Below are positions 37,001 to 42,589 of a stretch of 42,589 nt of DNA, in pieces. The notes beneath the pieces were generated by a model that was not told the origin of the DNA, did not search any database, and worked only from the letters and a program-made list of their open reading frames with translations. Position 1 is the stretch's first letter; each line of letters starts with the position of its first letter. Location of the stretch: assembly GCA_003021015.1 (NCBI GenBank), contig PXRK01000049.1, positions 1-42,589 on the forward strand. The letters run 5' to 3'. The position numbers and the translations under genes were made by a program. This DNA comes from Halobacteriales archaeon QS_4_66_20. Its GTDB lineage: Archaea; Halobacteriota; Halobacteria; Halobacteriales; Haloarculaceae.

Positions 37001-37749
37001 TCGGCCACGCCATCGCGGCGACCCAGCGCAAACGCGCGCTCGAGAGCGACGAGATGGCCGAAGTCGAGTTCCACGTGCCGAACGTGTTCAGCACGTTCGG
37101 TGCCTCCGGCACGCTCGAGGGCCGTGTCGTGTTCGAGACCGCAGTGCCGCTGGACGACGACGCCTACCTGGGCTTCGGGACCGCGACGGACCCGGCGATC
37201 GAGGGGCTGCGGGACTACTGCGACGCGATACCGCACTGGGAGAGTTTCACGATCCGTGACGGCGACAGCGCCGAGGAATCACGCTTCGAACTCCGTACTT
37301 CGGTTGCCCCCCTCATCAAGGCCGTCGCATCGATCGGCGGGAGGATGGAGCGGGCGGTCGTGGAGGACGGTGACTGCACGATCACCATCCACCTCTCGCC
37401 GACTGCGGACGTCAGACAGCTCACGGAGGCCGTCCAGGACGTGTTCCCCGACGCCAGAATGGTCACCCGCCGTCAGGTCGTCCACCCCGCCGACACGCCC
37501 GAACGCGTCTCCCAGGAAATCGAGGAGGAGCTCACGGACCGCCAGCAATCGGCGTTGAAGGCGGCCTACCACGCGGGCTTTTTCGAGTGGCCCAGGGAGG
37601 CCACCGGCGAGGAGATCGCCGAGTCGCTGGGCATCGCGCCGCCGACACTCTCTCAGCACCTCCGGAAAGCCGAAAAGAAAGTGTTCAGTTCGATCCTGTC
37701 GAACGGGGGCGGAGCCGAGAGGAACGGTCGGTCGGCCAGATCATCCTGA
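34090..37749 (+). CDS. Large Bat-like multi-sensor transcriptional regulator (HTH, GAF, PAS x3, GAF x2, HTH_10)
   Basis: A 1219-residue soluble protein. Order: N-terminal winged HTH (about 1-65; TTTEVAEELGLGRRSTYERLE), GAF (about 95-260), PAS at about 265-390, 400-510 and 515-635, GAF at about 645-800 and 815-985, a Bat-type domain (about 990-1140), and a C-terminal HTH_10 (about 1145-1205; LTDRQQSALKAAYHAGFF, EEIAESLGIAPPTLSQHLRKAEKK). No His-kinase or receiver domain is present, so it is a one-component sensor. None of the PAS domains has the LOV cysteine motif. Two DNA-binding ends are unusual; the target is unknown. Its C-terminal half resembles the bat gene at 9190. Confidence 0.88.
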   Translation: MTSPPLTHVLQETLSVFDCGGDPLTTTEVAEELGLGRRSTYERLERLADEDHIETKKAGANARVWWQPRVEDRESTTGVGKGSDGSPIKDERELLYRTTREIAEADTFREGLRGAIRDVCQKTEWEYGEVWLPVEDSGIRRIDVDYYEEEFAEFAALSEGYTFDKGEGLPGRVWATGEFEWAYDVEEGTTEEYPRRNAALATGLESALGVPIVADDETVAVLMFGMSETREVDEQLVDVVSSVAADLGHLVLRRRAEQTMERERDLIERILEASPVGIQVLDDEGEITRMNERVREILEIPADRADQYTPDDRAVYDGDGNPVDLEEHPFARALETGEPVFDWEAVVELPEAGQRWLSVNAAPVLDDDGNVERVVTTGEDITHHKRQTKRLQRQRDDVESELDEMFTRVDDAFFAVDEQFRFTYVNERAEELLQRPETELLGRSVWEVFPEATETPAYEAFHTALEEQRQTEYEVFYEPLDFWVEARVYPSESGVSVYFRDITERKEREQELKRYETIVETVEDAIYVVDEDGYYTFVNEELASFFDCASADVVGSHTSEYIDEETVSIGQRAGQRLRESDRDSVTIEVELTEGFEEPRIFETTFTLLPESDPGERVGVARNVTHRKRRERALRDRVRQQEAVTELGKRALKDLDLDGLMSETVDLVADTLDTDYCKILDLDAEAGELLLRQGVGWDDGIVGSATVSAVAEDSQAAFTLDAGQPVVVEDLSTEARFSGPDLLTEHDVRSGISVIIGPTDDPWGILGTYDREQREFTEHDANFVQSVANILSTAINRHRHEQELIRRRQQLSALNDLNDVVRKITDAVIDRSSREEIESIVCDHLTDVGGYELAWVGAGDAMSDRINIKSSAGRSGYLDDLEIVDDPDDDRGEGPTGRALRTGEMQTTPDVREDPQYEPWRDLAVKYGFHSNAAIPIVHGETAYGVLNVYADRPGAFEGREGNVIAQLGEVVGHAIAATQRKRALESDEMAEVEFHVPNVFSTFGASGTLEGRVVFETAVPLDDDAYLGFGTATDPAIEGLRDYCDAIPHWESFTIRDGDSAEESRFELRTSVAPLIKAVASIGGRMERAVVEDGDCTITIHLSPTADVRQLTEAVQDVFPDARMVTRRQVVHPADTPERVSQEIEEELTDRQQSALKAAYHAGFFEWPREATGEEIAESLGIAPPTLSQHLRKAEKKVFSSILSNGGGAERNGRSARSS

Positions 37750-37814
37750 CACGTCCCCGCCGCGCCCGGCCCCGGACGGTGCGCGCGGGATACGCTCCGT
37801 CCTCTCGGGATCGA

Positions 37815-39089
37815 TCACTGCTGGTATTCGACGAACTGGACGCGGACGCGGATATCCTGGCCACCCGCCGCCCCGAGGCGCTCGTCGAGTTGATCACCGA
37901 CCTGTGGCGGCGATCCGTCCCCGGTGTAACTGAGCGTCACCGTAACGGCCTGTGGCTCCTGGAACGGGCTGATACCCCCGTACCGAACACGTGTCGTGAC
38001 GATTTCGACCGACTCGTATTCGTCTCCGGCGAACACATCTTCGACCTCCTGATTGACCTGCTGTTCGTAGGCAATCTGCTGGACGGACGCTCCGACGACA
38101 ACCCCGCCGATCGCGAGCAACGCGACGGCCGTGAGAAGCAGGATCGACTGTCTCGGCTGGGGGGCGGCAGCGGTGAGCCATCCCGACTGCTCCGGGCGAT
38201 ACCGGAGCGCGACGAGCACCGTGAGTGCGGCGACGTTGATCAAGATTAGCGTCACGACCAGCAGCAGGAGCGACCCCAGCGCGATCCGGGGGTACCCCCA
38301 GGCAGCCGCGATGCCGACCGTCGCAGCCGCAGGGATCAGCGCCGCAGCGATCATGACCCCGATCAGCGAGGTGGGGCCCTTGGTTGCGAGGCCGAACGCC
38401 GCTGCTGCACCTGCAGCGAGTCCCACTGTGATACTGAGTATGCCTGGTGCGAACCGGACGGTGATGAGATCTAGCGACGAAATGTCGAGCGCGTCCGGCA
38501 CGAACCCGCCGTACTGGAGCAGGAGGCTGACGGCGAGTGACCCTCCCAGCGCCACCACCAGGCCGGTGGCCTGCAGGAAGATACTGTTGACCAGCATCGG
38601 CCGGTCGCCCGTCGTGGCACCGACTGAAGCCGTCAACACCGGGCCGACGATCGGCGCGATCACCATCGATCCGACGACGACTGCGGGCGAGTTCGCGAGC
38701 AGTCCTGCCGTGGCGATGATCGCGCTCAGGAAGATCATCGCGACGAACGACCGGAAGTCCCGGCTCATGTCGCCGGCCTTCGAGCGGAGTTCGGGCTTGG
38801 TGAGCGGATCGAAGTCGCTCGCAAACCGCTCCTTGAGCTGTTCGGTGTGTGGTGTCATCGCCGCCTCGACGCTCCCGATCACCGTGTACTGCTCCTCCCG
38901 GACGCCCAACTCGTCCAGCAGGTCGAGCACGTAGCCCACGGCGTCCGTCGGGACCGGGATCTCCAGGAGCCACTCCTGATCGCCGTTACGCCAGGCTCGC
39001 TGCCGGACGTAGTCGAACCCCTCCTCCTGCAGTGCATCGGTGACTGTCTGGCGCTGCTCGTCGGAGACGAGAACCTGGATCTGGCGCAC
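37815..39089 (-). CDS. DUF389 family membrane protein (TIGR00341-type)
   Basis: A 424-residue protein. A soluble N-terminus (RQIQVLVSDEQRQTVTDAL; about 1-100, ACT-like alpha/beta) precedes a DUF389 membrane core of about six helices, with the signature IIATAGLLANSPAVVVGSMVIAPIVGPVL read as ATAGLLANSPAVVVGSMVIA then PIVGPVLTASVG, and GLATKGPTSLIGVMIAAALIP later. A C-terminal soluble tail (residues about 335-424) follows one more helix. Function is unknown. It begins with GTG at 39089 and is divergent from the serine hydrolase gene. Confidence 0.9.
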   Translation of the reverse strand: MRQIQVLVSDEQRQTVTDALQEEGFDYVRQRAWRNGDQEWLLEIPVPTDAVGYVLDLLDELGVREEQYTVIGSVEAAMTPHTEQLKERFASDFDPLTKPELRSKAGDMSRDFRSFVAMIFLSAIIATAGLLANSPAVVVGSMVIAPIVGPVLTASVGATTGDRPMLVNSIFLQATGLVVALGGSLAVSLLLQYGGFVPDALDISSLDLITVRFAPGILSITVGLAAGAAAAFGLATKGPTSLIGVMIAAALIPAAATVGIAAAWGYPRIALGSLLLLVVTLILINVAALTVLVALRYRPEQSGWLTAAAPQPRQSILLLTAVALLAIGGVVVGASVQQIAYEQQVNQEVEDVFAGDEYESVEIVTTRVRYGGISPFQEPQAVTVTLSYTGDGSPPQVGDQLDERLGAAGGQDIRVRVQFVEYQQ

Positions 39090-39412
39090 ATCCCGTGTAC
39101 GGCAACCGCCCGAAACAGTGTTCTGGTTGTCAGGTACTGCTTACCGAACGGGAGGCCCTCACAGGCCGTTGCCCCTCGCTGGTAGCCGCTGCTTGTCGTC
39201 GCCTGTCTCGACGACGTGGTGGTCGTGCGCGGCGCTCGTGGGGGCGCCACTGCCCCGAAGCTTTGGGGAATTGTGCCCGACGTCGGTCCGATCTGTGTCG
39301 AACTTGGGTCCGAATTCGAAAATGACTCCTGTCTCTCCCCCGGGGATGGGAAGCCAGCCAGCGACGGAACTGTGACCGTTCTTCAGCCGCCAGAATTACC
39401 ACTACCCCCACA
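39090..39412. other. Intergenic, no gene seen
   Basis: Gap between divergent genes. I see no supported ORF. A near-palindrome CCCCGAAGCTTTGGGG (about 39254-39269) is the only structure noticed. The serine-hydrolase promoter follows at 39413. Confidence 0.35.
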
Positions 39413-39420
39413 TATTTACA
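39413..39420 (+). promoter_or_regulatory. Box A of the serine hydrolase gene
   Basis: ATATTTAC is centred about 27 bases upstream of the GTG at 39443 and decides that start. Confidence 0.65.
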
Positions 39421-39442
39421 GTGATTTCCCCTGGAATGCAGT

Positions 39443-40579
39443 GTGACACAGCTTACCAAGAGCGATCGACGAAAACTCGAGGCAGCGTTCGACCGCCAGC
39501 TCGATGTCGGATTGCATCACGGTGCCCAACTGGCCGTGTACGTCGATGGAGAGCTCGCGGTGGATTTCGCAGGTGGAACGACCGGTCCGGACGGCGGCGA
39601 GACCACGTCGGACACGCGACATCTCATTTTCTCGTGTACGAAACCGTACGCGGGCGTGGGACTCCACCAGCTCATCGAGGACGGGAAGGCCGATCTCGAC
39701 GATCCGGTGGTGGACCATTGGCCGGCGTTCGCCGATACCGGCACGCAGAAAGCAACGATCACGATCCGGCAGGTACTCAGCCACACTGCCGGCATCCCCT
39801 ACGGGGAGTTCGACGACGCAGCCGACCAGTGGGGTGACTGGGACGCGGTCATCGAGGCGATGGAGGAGATCGACCCCGTGTTCGAGCCCGGCGAGCAGCC
39901 GGCCTATCACACGTTCAACTACGGCTGGGTCGTCGGCGAACTCATCCGTCGCATCAGCGGACAGCCCGTCGACGAGTACGTCGACGAGCACGTGTTCGAT
40001 CCGCTGGACATGGAGCAGTCAGCGATCGGGTTGGCCCACGACGAGGAGGACGACGTGGCGACGCTGTCGGGGTTCGAGATGTTCGACCGGTGCCGCGACG
40101 CCGGCGAGGGACTCGGGATTCCCGCGTCCGAATCGGCCGCGGCGTTCAACGAGGAGTCCGTCCGTCGGGCGGTCATCCCGGCTGCAAACGGCATCGGGAC
40201 TGCACGGGAGATGGCCCGGTTCTACGCCTGTATCGCCAACGGGGGCGAACTCGGGGGGACGCGCCTCCTCGAGGAGGACACAGTCGCCGAAGCGACCCGG
40301 ACCCACGCCGAGACGGACTCGGACGGCACGCTCTCGCGCCCGGCGCGATACGCACTCGGGTTCTGGACTGGCGGGCTTGCCAACGACATGTTCGGCTCGT
40401 TCAGCCGGGAGCGGATGTTCGGCCACGCTGGCCTGGGAAGCATCTTCGGCTGGGGCGACCCGGAACTGAATGTCGGGTTCGCCTACGTCACGAACGGCAT
40501 CCGCGAGGAGTCGTGGGAACACGCAGCCCGGGTCGGCGAGATCTCCGATGCCGTCCGGTTGGCCCTCCTGGACTACTGA
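39443..40579 (+). CDS. Class-C beta-lactamase-like serine hydrolase (EstB-type)
   Basis: A 378-residue soluble esterase/hydrolase of the beta-lactamase class C fold. The nucleophile motif S-x-x-K is SCTK (Ser64, Lys67), the tyrosine motif is YHTFNYGWVVGELI (about 153), and the third element HAGLGS (about 333) replaces K-T-G. The early strand AQLAVYVDGELAVDFAGG and RHLIFSCTKPYAG are typical of EstB-like esterases. No signal peptide, so cytoplasmic. Substrate unknown, possibly short-chain esters. GTG start by box A at 39413. Confidence 0.9.
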   Translation: MTQLTKSDRRKLEAAFDRQLDVGLHHGAQLAVYVDGELAVDFAGGTTGPDGGETTSDTRHLIFSCTKPYAGVGLHQLIEDGKADLDDPVVDHWPAFADTGTQKATITIRQVLSHTAGIPYGEFDDAADQWGDWDAVIEAMEEIDPVFEPGEQPAYHTFNYGWVVGELIRRISGQPVDEYVDEHVFDPLDMEQSAIGLAHDEEDDVATLSGFEMFDRCRDAGEGLGIPASESAAAFNEESVRRAVIPAANGIGTAREMARFYACIANGGELGGTRLLEEDTVAEATRTHAETDSDGTLSRPARYALGFWTGGLANDMFGSFSRERMFGHAGLGSIFGWGDPELNVGFAYVTNGIREESWEHAARVGEISDAVRLALLDY

Positions 40580-40589
40580 CCGGTGAGGT

Positions 40590-41003
40590 TCAGTCGTCTC
40601 GCGTCGGCAGTTCGCCCGGCGGAATGATCTCGCATTCGGGCAGGTCGGCGAACTGCTGTTCGGGACCGGGCGGCGCGTAGACAGCCAGCAGTTTCAGCGG
40701 CTCCCAGTTCGTGTTCACGGTGCCGTGCTCGACCCCCTCGGGGATGAATATCATCTCGCCGGCCGACACCTCGCGCGTCTCGCCGGCGACCGTCTGTTCG
40801 CCCGTGCCGTCCACGACGTAGAGGATCTCGTCGCTCTCGGGATGCGTGTGGAGTTCGTGGCCTTTCCCGGGTTCGAGCTGGACGACGCCGGCGCTGAACC
40901 GCCCGGAGTCGTTGTGGTCGGGCGTCGCCATCCACTTCAGCGTCCCCCAGTCGAACTGCTGTGTCGAGACGTCCGTGCTATCGACGAAGTGCTCGTCCGG
41001 CAT
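40590..41003 (-). CDS. Cupin-domain protein
   Basis: A 137-residue single-domain cupin. Cupin motif 1 is GHELHTHPESDEILYVVDG (His, His, Glu ligands) and motif 2 is EMIFIPEGVEHGTVN. A metal-dependent enzyme or binding protein; the reaction cannot be assigned. The ATG at 41003 is used because a TTATGC box lies about 30 bases upstream; the ATG at 41027 is an in-frame alternative. Convergent with the serine hydrolase gene (10 bases apart). Confidence 0.85.
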   Translation of the reverse strand: MPDEHFVDSTDVSTQQFDWGTLKWMATPDHNDSGRFSAGVVQLEPGKGHELHTHPESDEILYVVDGTGEQTVAGETREVSAGEMIFIPEGVEHGTVNTNWEPLKLLAVYAPPGPEQQFADLPECEIIPPGELPTRDD

Positions 41004-41091
41004 AAGCGGGCCGTTCACACCGCCCATGCATAAGCGCTGGGGAGTTGTGGCGAATCTTGATTAGGGGGTCGCCCATGTATCGACACGGAAC

Positions 41092-41925
41092 ATGAAATTC
41101 AGCCGATCGGAGACACTCGACAGGCTCGAATCAGTGGTCGCGAGCGGCAACCCGGTGATCGGCGCTGGGGCGGGAACGGGTATCTCGGCGAAGTTCGCCG
41201 AGCGCGGCGGCGTCGACCTGCTCATCATCTACAACTCCGGGCGTTACCGAATGAACGGCCGCGGGTCGCTCGCTGGCCTGCTCCCCTACGGCGACGCCAA
41301 CGAGATCGTCGTCGAGATGGGCCACGAGGTCATCCCCGTCGTCGAGGACACGCCCGTCCTCGCGGGCGTCAACGGGACCGACCCGTTTCGCGAGATGGAC
41401 GTGTTCATCGAGGACCTCAAACGGCGAGGCTTCTCGGGCGTCCAGAACTTTCCCACTGTGGGTCTCATCGACGAGGACAGCGGGTTCCGGCAGAACCTCG
41501 AGGAGACGGGGATGGGCTACGACGAGGAGGTCGAGATGATACGGGAGGCCAGCGAGCAGGGGATGCTGACCTGCCCGTACGTGTTCAGCGAGGAGCAGGC
41601 CCGCGCGATGACCGCGGCCGGCGCGGACGTCGTCGTCTCGCACATGGGCCTGACCACGTCGGGCGACATCGGCGCCGAGACGGCGCTGGACCTCGAAACC
41701 GCGGCCGAGCGCGTCCAGGCTCACTGCGACGCCGCGAAGAGCGTGAACGAGGACGTCATGGTCATCTGTCACGGCGGCCCGATCGCCTGGCCCGAGGACG
41801 CCAGGCACGTTCTCGACAACACCGAGGACGTCGTCGGCTTCTTCGGCGCCTCCAGCATCGAGCGCCTGCCCACCGAGGAGGCTATCGAGAACCAGGCCCG
41901 CGAGTTCAAGGGGATCGATCTCTGA
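41092..41925 (+). CDS. Phosphoenolpyruvate hydrolase-family TIM-barrel protein
   Basis: A 277-residue TIM barrel of the family Pfam calls PEP hydrolase-like (PF09370 group). Visible segments: GAGAGTGISAKFAERGGVDLLIIYNSGRYRMNGRGSLAGLLPYGDANE as separate phosphate/metal loops GAGAGTGISAKFAE and IYNSGRYRMNGRGSLAG, then AGVNGTDPFREMDVFI, GVQNFPTVGLIDE, and HMGLTTSGDIGAE. It is one base from the next gene, a Tm-1-like protein, and the pair is found together in many genomes. Function unknown; a carbon-carbon or P-bond reaction on a pyruvate-like substrate is suggested by family name only. Confidence 0.88.
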   Translation: MKFSRSETLDRLESVVASGNPVIGAGAGTGISAKFAERGGVDLLIIYNSGRYRMNGRGSLAGLLPYGDANEIVVEMGHEVIPVVEDTPVLAGVNGTDPFREMDVFIEDLKRRGFSGVQNFPTVGLIDEDSGFRQNLEETGMGYDEEVEMIREASEQGMLTCPYVFSEEQARAMTAAGADVVVSHMGLTTSGDIGAETALDLETAAERVQAHCDAAKSVNEDVMVICHGGPIAWPEDARHVLDNTEDVVGFFGASSIERLPTEEAIENQAREFKGIDL

Positions 41926-41926
41926 C

Positions 41927-42589
41927 ATGGCGGTCGTTGTCGTCGGCACGCTCGACACGAAGGGCGAGGAGGTCGGCTTCGCCCGGGACGTTCTCGAAGC
42001 CCAGGGCGTCGACGTCCACGTCGTCGACGTCGGCGTCATGGGCGACCCCGAGTTCGAACCGGACACGACCGCGAGCGAGGTCGCCGAGGCCGCCGGGACG
42101 ACCCTCGACGCCTTGCGGGAGGCAGGCGACCGCGGCGAGGCCATCGAAGCGATGGGCGAGGGCGCCAGCGCGGTCACGACCCGCCGCCACGACGAGGGTC
42201 GACTCGACGGGGTCCTCGGGCTGGGCGGGTCGGGCAACACCTCCATCGCGACCGCCGCGATGCGGGCCCTGCCCGTGGGCGTCCCGAAGGTGATGGTCTC
42301 GACGATGGCTTCGGGCGACACGGAACCGTACGTCGGTGCCCGCGACGTCATGATGCTGTACTCCGTCGCGGACATCGAGGGGCTGAACCGGCTCTCCCGG
42401 CAGGTCATCGCCAACGCGGCGCTCGCGATGGTCGGGATGGTCACGAACGACCCCGACGTCGAAGTCGAGGACAAACCCACCGTCGGCATTACGATGTTCG
42501 GCGTCACGACCCCCTGCGTCCAGGCCGCCCGCGAGTACCTCGAAAAGCGGGGCTACGAAACCATCGTCTTCCACGCGACCGGCACCGGC
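41927..42589 (+). CDS. Tm-1-like ATP-binding protein (UPF0261), 3' end cut by window
   Basis: The first 221 codons of a UPF0261/Tm-1-like protein; about 180 more residues are expected. VVVGTLDTKGEEVGFARDVL is the characteristic N-terminus, LGLGGSGNTSIATAAMRALP the nucleotide-binding loop, and PKVMVSTMASGDTEPYVG and TVGITMFGVTTPCV are family landmarks. It begins one base after the upstream stop, so it is in the same operon. Plant Tm-1 blocks a virus replicase; the microbial role is unknown. The gene is open at the window edge. Confidence 0.9.
   Translation, partial: MAVVVVGTLDTKGEEVGFARDVLEAQGVDVHVVDVGVMGDPEFEPDTTASEVAEAAGTTLDALREAGDRGEAIEAMGEGASAVTTRRHDEGRLDGVLGLGGSGNTSIATAAMRALPVGVPKVMVSTMASGDTEPYVGARDVMMLYSVADIEGLNRLSRQVIANAALAMVGMVTNDPDVEVEDKPTVGITMFGVTTPCVQAAREYLEKRGYETIVFHATGTG

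Noticed and set aside
39254-39269. Near-palindrome CCCCGAAGCTTTGGGG
   Set aside because: Short and imperfect; in GC-rich DNA this is likely by chance and no role is supported.
41131-42507. 458-residue minus-strand frame at the window end
   Set aside because: Shadow of two well-identified plus-strand genes.
1-42589. CRISPR array or rRNA/other tRNA genes
   Set aside because: No regularly spaced short direct repeats and no further tRNA-like cloverleaf or rRNA sequence seen.

Overview
This window is chromosomal DNA from a haloarchaeon (class Halobacteria). The evidence is high GC in most genes, very acidic proteins, TATA boxes (box A) about 27 bases upstream of start codons in leaderless genes, HTH_10/Bat regulators, a retinal protein with its retinal-forming enzymes, an archaeal CCA-adding enzyme, and a tRNA with an archaeal bulge-helix-bulge intron. 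I do not name a genus.

Left core part (1-13.3 kb): intron-containing tRNA-Asn, divergent cca, a TumE-like toxin/antitoxin pair, a ROK sugar kinase between two small terminal-inverted-repeat elements, a 45-residue zinc-ribbon gene, small regulators, an MBL-fold hydrolase, a TrkA-type K+ channel/RCK protein, and a decayed trkH. A light-energy cluster follows: halorhodopsin (hop), a Bat-type regulator with a complete-looking LOV photosensor motif, lycopene cyclase (crtY), and beta-carotene cleavage enzyme (brp/blh). Together these make beta-carotene into retinal, supply a light-driven chloride pump, and provide a candidate light-sensing regulator.

Accessory part (13.3-32.1 kb): this begins with a broken IS6-family element whose 182-bp end is repeated, in the same orientation, at 31948-32129. 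The two direct copies bracket about 17.9 kb with lower GC, more AT-rich intergenic DNA and several mobile-element remnants. It carries (a) a galactitol-type PTS (HPr, EIIA, EIIB, EIIC) interleaved with a DhnA-type class I aldolase, a second-type triose-phosphate isomerase and a YjbQ protein, (b) a sulfatase plus an aromatic/diketo-acid catabolic set (FAH-family hydrolase, Fe-ADH/maleylacetate-reductase-like protein, IclR regulator, VOC ring-cleavage dioxygenase) next to a complete tripartite tricarboxylate transporter (TctC-TctB-TctA), and (c) an intact IS6-type transposase and a Doc/Fic toxin with a 45-residue downstream gene.

Right core part (32.1-42.6 kb): a Nudix-family gene that has lost its Nudix box, a PhzF-like gene lacking the usual catalytic acids, another small inverted-repeat element, a 1219-residue multi-sensor Bat/HTH_10 regulator, a DUF389 membrane protein, a class-C beta-lactamase-like serine hydrolase, a cupin, and a PEP-hydrolase-family/Tm-1-like pair that runs off the window end.

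The most notable observations are the direct-repeat-bracketed island with its incomplete PTS pathway, the LOV-Bat/halorhodopsin/retinal cluster, a family of terminal-inverted-repeat mini-elements of which three abut a gene's stop codon, solo IS200/IS605-type ends whose hairpins covary, and a 59-bp double-hairpin insertion that breaks a transposase.
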